A stretch of 41,065 bases of DNA from Rikenellaceae bacterium DTU001 (GTDB lineage: Bacteria; Bacteroidota; Bacteroidia; Bacteroidales; DTU049): contig LFSZ01000040.1 of the NCBI GenBank assembly GCA_001512885.1, positions 1 through 41,065 of the forward strand. Direction: 5' to 3'. Positions 7,639-16,724 of this stretch are shown here, in pieces. Positions within the stretch are counted from its first letter, which is position 1, and each line of letters begins with the position of its first letter. The notes below the pieces were generated by a model. That model ran no database searches. It saw nothing but the letters and a program-made list of their open reading frames with translations, and was not told the DNA's origin. Made by a program: the position numbers and the translations under genes.

Positions 7639-9987
7639 TTATTCAATAAAAAATTTACCAGTTCCCTTGATAGAGCCATCATCATTACTTGCCCACACTA
7701 TGTAAACCCCTCTTTTAGCTTTATTATTATATACATCTATGCCATTCCAGGTGGCTCTCCCCCCCATAGATTTTGTTTTATAAACTACTTTACCATATGA
7801 GTCAGTAATAGTCACATAACTATCTTCTGGTAATCCATCAATAGTAATATACCCATTTATATCTGCTGGTACTGGATTGGGGAATATTTTTAATTCTTCA
7901 ATATATGTATATGGCTCTATAGCATCACTATGAAATGATACTAAACCTAACTCTGTAGCTGCAAAAACCTCACCTGTAATAGGATCTATCGCTAGGCTCA
8001 TTACTCTATTGCTCAGAAGAGGAGAATTTTCAGAAGTGAAATGATATATTTCTTTATCACCATTTGGAGAAAAGACAAAAATACCAGCATTATCAGTAGC
8101 AATCCATTTTCTATTAGCTCCATCTATTTTAATATCATTTACCCTTTCAGAGATAAGCATTGGCATAGCAAATCCACCTACTTCTAAAATTATTTGCGAA
8201 GCATCAAAAGGGTTTTGAGTAAAAAAGTTTTGTGTATTATAAATAACAGCAACACCTTCACTAGTTGCTAACCATAATTGATTTTTTTTGTCTAAGGCTG
8301 CAGCATATACTAAACTACTGGGCAATTTGCCTTGACCAGCTTGGGTAGTCAATAGCATAGATCTATCATCTGAGTAGTTATCTATTGTTCCATTATATTT
8401 AAAAACTAATACACCACCGCCACCTCTAGGAAAAGGGACATAAATATTTTTATTATTTTCATCTATAATCATCGCACCAGGATTATAATTACTAATAGAT
8501 ATACTAATAGGCAATCTAATCATTTGACCATTTCTTTTAAAAACTGTAAATTCATTAGCACCTGATACCAAAATCCATAGATTGCCATCGGAGTCAAAAT
8601 CCATAGTGCTTATTCTACAAAAACCAGTTATACCTGCTGTCGAAGGCAAAACTGAATTGGTATCATTGTAAATTTTAACTTGATCATTTTTGATTTCTAC
8701 TAATCCATAACCATAGGTAGCAATGAATAAATGATCGGGATCCATAGGATCTGTTAATGCTTTTATAGCATCTCGCACTTCATTTAATTTAGGAGTGTTA
8801 TCTCCATTGTATGAAAGCCATTGTTCATTTTTAAATACCTCTACATTTACATGACGCCAGAGATTGCCAAAAGATTGATCATAACCCCCAGAAGATGATA
8901 AAATCGCACCATTGCTGTGTGAAACGTTAAAACTAATATTAGTTGAAGGGCCTAAGGGAGTAATTATTTTATTATTCCATGTATCATTCCAATTATATAA
9001 TAAACCTACATTTTTATCTCCTATTAATAAATGTTTATTGTCCTCTGTATAAGTAGCATCTAAGGGCATAGGAGCATAATTAGTTGGATAATATTGATAA
9101 ATTTTATATTTAAAATTCCATAAGCTATCATAGATGAATACTGCACCTTCAGCTAAAATAATAAATTTATTATTATCATATTTCAACTTATTAATATTAA
9201 AATTCAAAGTATCTAATACAGTATCCCATAATCCATCATGATATCTTAATATATGATCATTACAGCCACTATCTATCACCATATATAAATCATCTTTTAG
9301 GGCATCAGCAAAAATTATATTATTATTGTCAGAATAAAAGATGGACCAATTAGAAAAATCATTGAGATTACTACCATCTATCGGAGCATTAATAATAAAA
9401 TTATCAAATAAAGAAAAAACTGTGTCCTTGAAAATAAAAGTAGTTTTTATTTTTTTATTTTGATAATATTGCGAAAGATAATAAGTATTTCTAAACTCAA
9501 ATTTTTTCAAATCATAAACTACGATGCCGAAATCAGTTGAAAAGTAAGCTTCGTCGCCATTGATGTAAATATGATTAATAGTTTTAGAACCAATGATAGG
9601 TTTCAAAAAAATATCAGGTACATTACGTACTTTTTCTGTCTTATAATTAAAAATATCTATATTTCCGTTTTCATATCCCAAAATAATGAGCGAGTGTATT
9701 TTATCAATAGCAAAAGCAGATAATTTAATATCAGATAATTTATTTAATCTACTAAAAATATTAATTTCATTAGTATTGAAATCATAATTATATAAATAAT
9801 ATGGATTGCAAGCCCAATATAATGAGCCTGTATTAGCAACAGCAAAAACATTATTAAATGGTAAATGATATCGCCATGCACCTATAGGTACCCCTTTCGA
9901 ATTTAAATTAAGAAAAAAATTAAGAAAAATTATAAGTATAACTAAATGTTTATTTTTTGTTAAATTAAAAAACTTGTATTGGAACAT
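7639..9987 (-). CDS. porZ: T9SS anionic-LPS delivery/attachment protein PorZ (beta-propeller protein)
   Basis: PorZ is a surface component of the T9SS attachment complex (with PorU, PorV, PorQ) that presents anionic LPS for linkage to cargo. The 782-aa protein has an N-terminal hydrophobic segment (VILIIFLNFFLNLNSKG), then the typical PorZ opening: GAWRYHLPFNNVFAVA, the NKLSDIKLSAFAIDK block and GYENGNIDIFN (residues about 36-115). Propeller blades follow, with WILVSGANEFTVF, LWLATSEGVAVIYN and KWIATDNAGIFVFSPNG late in the chain. The last ~80 residues (LKIFPNPVPADINGYITIDGLPEDSYVTITD, GVYIVWASNDDG) form a T9SS type A-like C-terminal domain, as PorZ retains in other species. It is first in an operon with recO. 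Confidence 0.85.
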   Translation of the reverse strand: MFQYKFFNLTKNKHLVILIIFLNFFLNLNSKGVPIGAWRYHLPFNNVFAVANTGSLYWACNPYYLYNYDFNTNEINIFSRLNKLSDIKLSAFAIDKIHSLIILGYENGNIDIFNYKTEKVRNVPDIFLKPIIGSKTINHIYINGDEAYFSTDFGIVVYDLKKFEFRNTYYLSQYYQNKKIKTTFIFKDTVFSLFDNFIINAPIDGSNLNDFSNWSIFYSDNNNIIFADALKDDLYMVIDSGCNDHILRYHDGLWDTVLDTLNFNINKLKYDNNKFIILAEGAVFIYDSLWNFKYKIYQYYPTNYAPMPLDATYTEDNKHLLIGDKNVGLLYNWNDTWNNKIITPLGPSTNISFNVSHSNGAILSSSGGYDQSFGNLWRHVNVEVFKNEQWLSYNGDNTPKLNEVRDAIKALTDPMDPDHLFIATYGYGLVEIKNDQVKIYNDTNSVLPSTAGITGFCRISTMDFDSDGNLWILVSGANEFTVFKRNGQMIRLPISISISNYNPGAMIIDENNKNIYVPFPRGGGGVLVFKYNGTIDNYSDDRSMLLTTQAGQGKLPSSLVYAAALDKKNQLWLATSEGVAVIYNTQNFFTQNPFDASQIILEVGGFAMPMLISERVNDIKIDGANRKWIATDNAGIFVFSPNGDKEIYHFTSENSPLLSNRVMSLAIDPITGEVFAATELGLVSFHSDAIEPYTYIEELKIFPNPVPADINGYITIDGLPEDSYVTITDSYGKVVYKTKSMGGRATWNGIDVYNNKAKRGVYIVWASNDDGSIKGTGKFFIE

Positions 9988-10004
9988 ATAAAATTAAAAT
10001 TTTT

Positions 10005-10012
10005 CAAAATTA
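10005..10012 (-). promoter_or_regulatory. -7 element TAATTTTG for porZ-recO
   Basis: The minus strand reads TAATTTTG 18 bases before the porZ ATG, with a TTG 16 bases upstream (10031-10029). The spacing matches that of the TPR-gene promoter at 2208-2215. Confidence 0.5.
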
Positions 10013-10190
10013 ATCAAGTTTTCATAAACAACGTGGTGAAACTTTACAAATATATATATTTTTTTAATAAATATGTTGTTACTTAAAAAATTATAATCTT
10101 AGTATTTTTCATTATTTCAAGATTGTTTTTTATCGAATTTAATGTGAATAGAGTTTTGGAAAAAAAGGAATCGAAAAAAGTCCAGAAACA

Positions 10191-11273
10191 AATCATTGTT
10201 TTACTTGAGGTAGTTTATCTATACTTTGTATTCACCAGCCGCCAATACTCATCCCACGCCCATCTGTCCGAGGATGCAAGGTTTAAAAGCCGACCAATGT
10301 CTGATTCTACCTCACTTGTCAAGTATTTATGTGTGATTACAAACCACATCAGATAGCTCTGTAAGTATTTTGTAGCCACACCTCTAAATCGCCGCAACCA
10401 AACCTTGAAATCATCTATATGCTTATCGACAACCTGTACACTGTAAACACCACGTCTAATCTGCGTTTTGTTTACAACAACTTTTTTACTTTTGGTCCCC
10501 TTCACAGCTTTTTTGAATTCCTTCTTTTGCTTCACACATATTAAGTTGCTATCTGTCACTCTATGCGATAGCTCTTCCCTTATCTGACTATTGGTTACTT
10601 TTTTGCGTCCTACGTGTTTGAATAGTAAATTACCTTCTCTGTCTGTCATTACCAGCACAGCTACTTTGGGATGTTTCTTTTTCTTTGCTTTTTTGTATTC
10701 TTTTCGGTTTCTGTATTTGCGACCTTTTTCTGAATATTTCATTAGCAGCTCATCAGCTTCTACAATGCCTGAGAAGCTGATACCACCCTGTAATGATTTG
10801 ATCGCTGCTAGTATCTTGTGTCGCCAATTGAAACTTGTTCTCAGACTTATGCCTACCTCCGATGCGCAAGCTCTTAGACTTTTGCCTTCTAGCATGCATT
10901 TTAGGTATTCGAGCATTTTATCAGCTTTTCGCATGCGATATACGAAGGTTCTAGCTGTTTCGCGGTATTGTCGGCCACAATCTTTGCATTTGTACACTTG
11001 TTTGCCATCACGCACTCCTGCTTTTATCACATTTTCGCTTTCGCATCTAGGACAGATGGGGGCTGTGCTTTGTATTTTTAGCTTCTGATAATCTACGGCT
11101 GTGTAGTTGTTTTCTAATAAAAATTGATATAGATTATCTAGGAATCTACGTTTCTGCTCTTTGGGTAGAGCTTGATAATCTAATAGATTAAAATTATCCA
11201 TAATTATTTTTTTGTAAAATTAAATAAAAATTATTTAATGGTCATATAAAATACGTAAAGTAAAACAATAATT
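10191..11273 (-). mobile_element. IS1595-family insertion sequence
   Basis: A single transposase gene is flanked by imperfect terminal inverted repeats. Left 10191-10206 reads AATCATTGTTTTACTT; the complement of right 11258-11273 reads AATTATTGTTTTACTT (15 of 16 match). Similarity continues inward to about 28 bases with roughly 24 matches and overlaps the transposase stop codon on the left. Weak pairing (GAAA at 10185-10188 with TTTC at 11276-11279) could extend the ends outward. I could not find a convincing 8-bp target duplication, so the exact ends are uncertain and the insertion may be old. The element is visibly less AT-rich than its neighbours. Confidence 0.75.
10215..11201 (-). CDS. 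IS1595-family (ISXO2-like) transposase
   Basis: The 328-aa product has the family's layout: an N-terminal helical region, a zinc ribbon CPRCESENVIKAG...YKCKDCGRQY (about residues 50-80), a helix-turn-helix-like stretch (CMLEGKSLRACASEVGISLRT), and the DDE/DDN-type core beginning GIVEADELLMKYSEKGRK (first Asp), then VAVLVMTDREGNLLF and SHRVTDSNLICV (second Asp). The end VWLRRFRGVATKYLQSYLMWFVITHKYL is characteristic. At the position where relatives usually have NN-x-H, this copy has VDKHIDDFK, so the third catalytic residue is uncertain. The frame is intact. Codon use is richer in G and C than in flanking genes, consistent with recent arrival. Confidence 0.92.
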   Translation of the reverse strand: MDNFNLLDYQALPKEQKRRFLDNLYQFLLENNYTAVDYQKLKIQSTAPICPRCESENVIKAGVRDGKQVYKCKDCGRQYRETARTFVYRMRKADKMLEYLKCMLEGKSLRACASEVGISLRTSFNWRHKILAAIKSLQGGISFSGIVEADELLMKYSEKGRKYRNRKEYKKAKKKKHPKVAVLVMTDREGNLLFKHVGRKKVTNSQIREELSHRVTDSNLICVKQKKEFKKAVKGTKSKKVVVNKTQIRRGVYSVQVVDKHIDDFKVWLRRFRGVATKYLQSYLMWFVITHKYLTSEVESDIGRLLNLASSDRWAWDEYWRLVNTKYR

Positions 11274-11462
11274 AATTTCAAGAACCTTTAATATCATTGC
11301 AATATTACCATTAGAAAAAAATTATTAAAATAATGATATCAAGAAAATTTATTTCATTTATAATTAAAACAGCTTGTCAATGTCTCTAATCTTATCTAGT
11401 TTTGTTAAATTTATTATTATGGAGAAATTTTTAAATTAAAATTTGTAACAATGGTGCTTTTT

Positions 11463-12365
11463 TTATTTTAAAAATTTAATCTTAATACCAAAGGAACAAG
11501 ATAAAGTAAAACTACTGATCACAGGATCATGTGATGGTATATATAAATAATGCGGATTTATTTCAAAAAACAAAGATATTTCATCTAAATTTTTATCTTC
11601 ATTTCCTAAACCTAAATTAATTCTAATGGGCAACCCAAATTTTAAATAAAAAAGATTTTTTATATTATCATCATATATTGTTTCTAATGATTCATACTTT
11701 TTAATTATTTCACTTTGTGCAAATAATGAATCTTCTGGTAAAAAAAACATGTATTTATCATATAAATACCTGTTCATATACGCATGTCTATTTATAGTAA
11801 GTCCTAATCCTATGTATGGTGCTAGATGTATTTGATATCTTTTGCCAGTAAAAAACATATAATTATAACCAAAATCAAAATCTAATAAATTAAATGAATA
11901 ATTATAATCATCAGAAATCACATGTGTAGAGTCAAAAAATAAATCTTGTCCTGAATGTACATTAATAAAAGTATCTATTGGATGTCTTTCTAGTACAATC
12001 AGTGAATGTCTAAAGTTTACATTTTGGTGAAAATTTATTCCAAATAAAAATTCCCTATTATTTTTTATTTGCATTTTAGGCAATTGAAAACCTAATAAAA
12101 ATTTAATATTCGAACCATCTGTTTTTTTATTTATATAGCTAGTCCAGTAATTATTTGCGTCATAATAATAATCATTAATAGCATCAATATTTTTAAAATA
12201 TTGAATATATGGTGGCCAAGAGGTTGGAGTTTCAAAATTAGTAATATTAAAATATCCAAAACTAAAATCAATACTAGACAATCTCCATTTTACTTTTATG
12301 CTATCTTGAGAAAAACATAAAAATGAAATAAATGTAAAAACAAATAATAATCTAATTTTTTTCAT
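11463..12365 (-). CDS. Unrecognised exported protein, possibly an outer-membrane beta-barrel
   Basis: I do not recognise a family. ATG 12365 gives 300 aa starting with a clear signal peptide (MKKIRLLFVFTFISFLCFSQ); a longer frame from TTG 12419 would add residues before it. The mature part is rich in Tyr, Phe and Asn with alternating hydrophobic/polar stretches (SIDFSFGYFNITNFE, LLDFDFGYNYMFF, HLAPYIGLGLTINRHAY, FYLKFGLPIRINLGLG) and ends in strand-like segments (SSFTLSCSFGIKIKFLK). This suggests a beta-barrel or beta-rich outer-membrane protein. A TATTTTTG element (12424-12417, minus strand) lies about 50 bases upstream. It has no operon partner, and the insertion sequence lies downstream. 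Confidence 0.65.
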   Translation of the reverse strand: MKKIRLLFVFTFISFLCFSQDSIKVKWRLSSIDFSFGYFNITNFETPTSWPPYIQYFKNIDAINDYYYDANNYWTSYINKKTDGSNIKFLLGFQLPKMQIKNNREFLFGINFHQNVNFRHSLIVLERHPIDTFINVHSGQDLFFDSTHVISDDYNYSFNLLDFDFGYNYMFFTGKRYQIHLAPYIGLGLTINRHAYMNRYLYDKYMFFLPEDSLFAQSEIIKKYESLETIYDDNIKNLFYLKFGLPIRINLGLGNEDKNLDEISLFFEINPHYLYIPSHDPVISSFTLSCSFGIKIKFLK

Positions 12366-12665
12366 AAAAATATTTTTTATGTTTAATAATAAAAAAAGAA
12401 TAAAACAATTTTGATACAAAAATATTAAAATTATTATAATTTTAATATTTTATTTATTGATCAATTGGTGATTATTTATATCAGCAAATAAGTAAAATTT
12501 AATTCCAAACAAGAATTAATGATATTATTTTTTAAGAGGGAAAAAGAGATTATGTTTCTGATATTTTTATGATAGATATTTTAAAAAAAATTTAGCCATA
12601 TGTCGATTTTTATAATTATAAATTTTAAATATTTTATTTATCTTTGCACTCACTTTAATTAAATC
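12366..12665. other. Divergent intergenic region, 300 bp
   Basis: This very AT-rich spacer lies between the exported-protein gene (minus) and waaA (plus). I see candidate -7 elements facing each way (12417-12424 minus; 12639-12646 plus) and no gene, hairpin terminator or repeat. Confidence 0.6.
12639..12646 (+). promoter_or_regulatory. -7 element TATCTTTG for waaA
   Basis: TATCTTTGCA is an exact TAnnTTTG match, 19 bases before the waaA ATG at 12666. A -33 TTTG is not obvious. Confidence 0.6.
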
Positions 12666-13937
12666 ATGATTATTAGATTTTTGTATACTATTGGCATTTA
12701 TATTTATGGTTTTATAATAAATTTAGGTGCTTTATTGGGTCATAAAAAAGCAAAATTGTGGGTAAAGGGCAGGAAATATCAAAAAGATATTTATAAAAAA
12801 CTCTCACCTACCGATAGATGGATTTGGGTGCACGTATCATCATTAGGAGAATTTGAGCAAGCTAGAACAGTCATTGATGGCTTACATATCAAATATTCTG
12901 AACATAAAATATTACTAACTTTTTTCTCCCCTTCTGGTTATGAAATTAGAAAAAATTACCCTAATGTAGATTTAGTTTTATATCTTCCATTAGATGTGCC
13001 ACGTAATATTAAAAGATTTATCTCTACTTTTTTACCTGAATTGGCAATTTTTGTAAAATATGATTTTTGGTTTAATTATTTATATTATTTGAAAAGGAAT
13101 GATATTCCTACAATATTAATATCTGCTAATTTTAGACCTAATCAATATTTTTTTAAATGGTATGGTGCATACATGAGACGTTATCTCAAATATTTTGATC
13201 ATATATTTGTGCAAAATAATGTATCTAAATTATTATTAGAAAAATATATGATACTAAATGTAACAGTAGCTGGCGACACAAGATTTGATAGAGTATATGA
13301 AATCGCTAATAATCCATTGTATATACCAAATATAGAAACTTTTATTGATAATAGATTTGTATATATCGCTGGTAGTAGCTGGCCAGAAGATGAAAAATAT
13401 ATACTACATGCTATAAATAAATATCCTGAATGGTGTTATATCATAGCTCCACACGAAGTACATGAAGATAGAATAAGGAAACTAAAAAGTTCTTTTAATG
13501 ATGATTGTATTACTTATTCGCAGTTAAAATCAGAAAATTCAAATTTTAATGACGTAAAAAATAAAAATATCCTAATCATAGATATTATAGGGTTACTTTC
13601 ACATATTTATAAATATGCTAATATTGTACATATAGGTAATGGCTTTGGTAGTGGTATACATAATATTTTAGAAGCTGCTATTTATGGTAAACCTATAATT
13701 TTTGGTCCAAATTATAAAAAATTTCAAGAGGCTATAGATTTAATAAATTTACGTGGTGCTTTTAGTTTTTCAAATAAAGAAGAATATTTTGATATTTTAA
13801 ATATATTGTATAATGATAAAATAATTTATAATAATGCTTGTGAAGTGAGTAGAGAATATGTGAAATCCAATATAGGAGCTACTAAAATAATTTTAAATTA
13901 TATAGATGAAAAAATAAAAAATTATTGGCAAATTTAG
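12666..13937 (+). CDS. waaA (kdtA): 3-deoxy-D-manno-octulosonic acid (Kdo) transferase
   Basis: WaaA transfers Kdo from CMP-Kdo to the lipid A precursor at the cytoplasmic face of the inner membrane. The 423-aa protein has the N-terminal membrane anchor (residues about 3-22), the WVHVSSLGEFEQA motif with the catalytic Glu at about 62, the FVKYDFWFNYLYYLKR segment, FVQNNVSKLLLEKY, VAGDTRFDRV, and the C-terminal GT-B donor site HIGNGFGSGIHNILEAAIYGKPIIFGPNY. Length is normal for the family (about 410-430). It is likely the first gene of a run continuing with fhs 40 bases downstream. Confidence 0.95.
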   Translation: MIIRFLYTIGIYIYGFIINLGALLGHKKAKLWVKGRKYQKDIYKKLSPTDRWIWVHVSSLGEFEQARTVIDGLHIKYSEHKILLTFFSPSGYEIRKNYPNVDLVLYLPLDVPRNIKRFISTFLPELAIFVKYDFWFNYLYYLKRNDIPTILISANFRPNQYFFKWYGAYMRRYLKYFDHIFVQNNVSKLLLEKYMILNVTVAGDTRFDRVYEIANNPLYIPNIETFIDNRFVYIAGSSWPEDEKYILHAINKYPEWCYIIAPHEVHEDRIRKLKSSFNDDCITYSQLKSENSNFNDVKNKNILIIDIIGLLSHIYKYANIVHIGNGFGSGIHNILEAAIYGKPIIFGPNYKKFQEAIDLINLRGAFSFSNKEEYFDILNILYNDKIIYNNACEVSREYVKSNIGATKIILNYIDEKIKNYWQI

Positions 13938-13977
13938 AAAATTTATAGAAATAAACATAAAAAAATATTAATATATT

Positions 13978-15612
13978 ATGAAACAGATAACAGAAATAGC
14001 CGAGAATTTAGGAATTCAAGCTGATCAATTAGAACTTTATGGAAAATTTAAAGCGAAGCTTCCAATTAATCTCATAAATGAAGAGAAAGTCAAGCAATCA
14101 AAATTAGTATTAGTAACTGCGATCACGCCTACTCCCGCAGGTGAAGGCAAGACTACAACTTCTATAAGCTTATCTATGGCTTTAAATAAAATTGGGAAAA
14201 AATCTGTTGTAGCTCTGAGGGAACCTTCATTAGGGCCAGTATTTGGAATAAAAGGTGGAGCCACTGGAGGAGGATTGTCCCAAGTATTACCTACAGATGA
14301 TATAAATTTACTTTTCACAGGTGATATACCTGCAATAGAAAGAGCTAATAATCTTTTGTCTGCATTAATAGATAATAATCTTCAAAGTAAAAATAGAAAT
14401 TTGAATTTAGATTCTAGAACTATTCATTGGAATAGAGTGATGGATATGAATGATAGAGCTTTGAGAGATATTGTTATCGGATTAGGTGGCATCTCTAATG
14501 GCATACCAAGAGAATCATCTTTTGAAATCACTGCTGCTAGTGAAGTCATGGCTATACTAGGTATGACAGATAGCATTAGTGACCTTAAAGAAAGATTAGG
14601 CAATATATTTGTCGGATTAACTTGGGATAAAAAACCAATTTTTGCAAGAGATTTGAATGCGCAAGGAGCAATGGCCGCTTTATTAAAAGATGCTATAAAT
14701 CCTAATTTAGTGCAAACCACAGAAGGCACGCCAGCTATCATACATTGTGGCCCTTTTGCTAATATAGCTCAAGGTACTAATAGTATTTTAGCAACAAAAA
14801 TGGCAATGACTTATAGCGATGTTGTAATTACTGAAGCTGGATTTGGTTCTGATTTGGGAGCAGAAAAATTCTTTGATATAAAATGTCAGAGATTTGGTTT
14901 GATGCCTAATGCTGTCGTTATAGTGGTTACTATTAGGGCTTTAAAATATCACGGTGGTGCTTCAAAAGATGAATTATTTATTCCTAATGTAGATTTAGTA
15001 AAAAAAGGATTAGAAAATTTGGATAAACATATTGAAAATATGATGATGTTTAACTTTAAACCTATTATAGCTCTTAATAAATTTGATACAGACTCAGAAG
15101 CTGAAATAGATATAGTAAGGCAACATTGCAAAGAATATGGTGTTTTGATGTCAATTAATGAAGGTTTTAATAAGGGTAGTGAAGGTGCTATAGATCTAGC
15201 TGAAAAAGTAATAGAGAGTACTAGCTATTGTCCAAATTGTTTCAAACCCATTTATACTTATGATTTATCTATTGAAGATAAAATAAATACTATATGTAAA
15301 AATATTTATGGTGCTAAAGATGTGGAATATTCTCTAAAAGCTCGTAAAGATCTTGAACTAATTAAAATGTTAAATTTAGAAAATTCCCCTGTGTGTATTG
15401 CTAAAACTCAATATTCATTATCAGATAATCCTAATCTGAGAGGTAGACCTAAAGATTTTATTTTAAACATAAGAGAAATAGAAATATCTACTGGCGCTGG
15501 TTTTGTAGTCCCTATTGCAGGTGCCATTATGCGTATGCCAGGACTACCTGAGCAACCATCTGCCGAAAAAATAGATATCGACATTGATGGCAAAATACAT
15601 GGCATCAGCTAA
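13978..15612 (+). CDS. fhs: Formate--tetrahydrofolate ligase
   Basis: The enzyme uses ATP to join formate to tetrahydrofolate, giving 10-formyl-THF for purine and other one-carbon reactions. The 544-aa protein matches the family throughout: the P-loop PTPAGEGKT (residues 51-59), EPSLGPVFGIKGGATGGG, NNLLSALIDN, TWDKKPIFARDLNAQGAMA, CGPFANIAQGTNS, EAGFGSDLGAEKFFDIKC, and the C-terminal GAGFVVPIAGAIMRMPGLPEQPSAE. purN, which uses 10-formyl-THF, lies about 3.2 kb away on the other strand but is not linked in an operon. A 10-bp AT-only inverted repeat (15618-15627/15636-15645) follows the stop. Confidence 0.97.
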   Translation: MKQITEIAENLGIQADQLELYGKFKAKLPINLINEEKVKQSKLVLVTAITPTPAGEGKTTTSISLSMALNKIGKKSVVALREPSLGPVFGIKGGATGGGLSQVLPTDDINLLFTGDIPAIERANNLLSALIDNNLQSKNRNLNLDSRTIHWNRVMDMNDRALRDIVIGLGGISNGIPRESSFEITAASEVMAILGMTDSISDLKERLGNIFVGLTWDKKPIFARDLNAQGAMAALLKDAINPNLVQTTEGTPAIIHCGPFANIAQGTNSILATKMAMTYSDVVITEAGFGSDLGAEKFFDIKCQRFGLMPNAVVIVVTIRALKYHGGASKDELFIPNVDLVKKGLENLDKHIENMMMFNFKPIIALNKFDTDSEAEIDIVRQHCKEYGVLMSINEGFNKGSEGAIDLAEKVIESTSYCPNCFKPIYTYDLSIEDKINTICKNIYGAKDVEYSLKARKDLELIKMLNLENSPVCIAKTQYSLSDNPNLRGRPKDFILNIREIEISTGAGFVVPIAGAIMRMPGLPEQPSAEKIDIDIDGKIHGIS

Positions 15613-15643
15613 ATTATATTTTTATAAATAGCCGATTATAAAA

Positions 15644-16234
15644 ATGAATATTTATAGAATAACACAGGATAATGACACTCTTATTATTTCTTATTCTCCT
15701 AAAGAAAAATTGTATCGGATATACTTCAATGATGATAAAATAGGTGATATATCAAAGGAATCAATGAAAAATGGTGTCGATTTAGACTTAGAAAATAAAA
15801 AAATAAAGCTTAGCCTTAATGGAAAATATTCTAATAGACCTTTTATTATATACAATGATAAAATTTATTCTGGTGAGCAAGAAGCCAAGAAAAGATATAA
15901 GATCAATTTGAGTTTTTTTTTGCTTTGGTTTATTCTAGAGCTCATAGGAGCTATTTGGAGTTATGTTAATTATAATACTGTGTCTTTCTATATTATTTTT
16001 ATTTTAGTTAGTAGTTTGGTTGGTATTTTTATATGTTTTTATTTAAAAAAAAATATTAGTCATAAAGTATATTTAATCATACCACTAATATTCGCTATGC
16101 AGATAGTTACTAATATATCTGTAAATATGATACTTACTGTTTTTGATCTTATATTTATTAGTGTTTTTTTATATTGTATATGGGAATATTCGTTTACTAA
16201 AAATTTTTCTAAATTTGTACTAAAAAAATCATAG
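15644..16234 (+). CDS. Unrecognised membrane protein with soluble N-terminus and four predicted transmembrane helices
   Basis: No family is recognised. The 196-aa protein has a charged, beta-like N-terminal part (residues 1-85, e.g. KLYRIYFNDDKIGDIS and KIKLSLNGKY) and then four hydrophobic segments at about 86-107, 112-133, 141-161 and 162-183, ending in a short basic tail. It starts 31 bases after fhs and is followed four bases later by a zinc-ribbon gene, so the three are probably co-transcribed. Its ATG (15644) sits at the 3' edge of an AT-only inverted repeat (arms 15618-15627 and 15636-15645), which could weakly fold over the start; this is inference. Confidence 0.7.
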   Translation: MNIYRITQDNDTLIISYSPKEKLYRIYFNDDKIGDISKESMKNGVDLDLENKKIKLSLNGKYSNRPFIIYNDKIYSGEQEAKKRYKINLSFFLLWFILELIGAIWSYVNYNTVSFYIIFILVSSLVGIFICFYLKKNISHKVYLIIPLIFAMQIVTNISVNMILTVFDLIFISVFLYCIWEYSFTKNFSKFVLKKS

Positions 16235-16238
16235 TACC

Positions 16239-16613
16239 ATGACAGAGAGATGTTGTCTAGAATGCGGAGAACCATTAGTAGGTCGTTCAGATAAAAAATT
16301 TTGTGATGATCAATGTCGTAATGCTTATAATAATAGATTAAATAGAGATTCTATAAATATTTATAGAAAAATTAATAACAAATTAAGAAAAAATAGAAGG
16401 ATTATATCCGAACTCAATAAAACTGGTAAAACAAAAATAAAAATTGAAGCATTAAGAAAAAAAGGTTTTGATTTTAAATATCATACACATATTTTGAACA
16501 CTGCTAAAGGTACAACTTATTTTTTTTGCTATGATATGGGGTATCTGATTATAGATAATGAATATGCTCTTTTAGTTTATGATAAAGAAATAAAAGAAGA
16601 TGATAATAAATAA
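16239..16613 (+). CDS. Small zinc-ribbon protein, unknown function
   Basis: The 124-aa product begins MTERCCLECGEPLVGRSDKKFC-DDQC, with Cys at positions 5, 6, 9, 22 and 26: a Cys-x2-Cys...Cys-x3-Cys zinc-ribbon knuckle resembling DUF2116-like small proteins of Bacteroidota. A basic helical stretch follows (YRKINNKLRKNRRIISELNK, about 41-60) and then a beta-rich end (HTHILNTAKGTTYFFCYDMGYLIIDNEYALLVY). Such proteins are annotated as hypothetical; nucleic-acid binding is plausible from the zinc knuckle and basic helix but unproven. It follows the membrane-protein gene by four bases. Confidence 0.75.
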   Translation: MTERCCLECGEPLVGRSDKKFCDDQCRNAYNNRLNRDSINIYRKINNKLRKNRRIISELNKTGKTKIKIEALRKKGFDFKYHTHILNTAKGTTYFFCYDMGYLIIDNEYALLVYDKEIKEDDNK

Positions 16614-16708
16614 TTAATTTTAATTGAACATCTTTTTTTTTAATTAGCAATCAATAATCTAGGATTTACCTTTTTCAATAATTTAATTTCAAATAAAAAT
16701 TTTAATCT

Positions 16709-16716
16709 TATTTTTG
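16709..16716 (+). promoter_or_regulatory. -7 element TATTTTTG for the kinase-like/deaminase fusion
   Basis: TATTTTTG (TAnnTTTG) ends nine bases before ATG 16725, implying a leader of only about four bases and therefore no room for a ribosome-binding site or 5' UTR regulator. Confidence 0.5.
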
Positions 16717-16724
16717 TAAAAAAA

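Noticed and set aside
10123-10356. Plus-strand frame overlapping the transposase 3' end
   Set aside because: It has no recognisable protein features and is antisense to a clear transposase, and would start outside the IS boundary.
10191-11273. Target-site duplication for the IS1595-type element
   Set aside because: I tried ends at 10181, 10185 and 10191 with the matching right ends; the flanking eight bases do not agree in any case.
14037-15131. Minus-strand frames opposite fhs
   Set aside because: They mirror the codon pattern of the clearly coding plus strand; none has a recognisable family.
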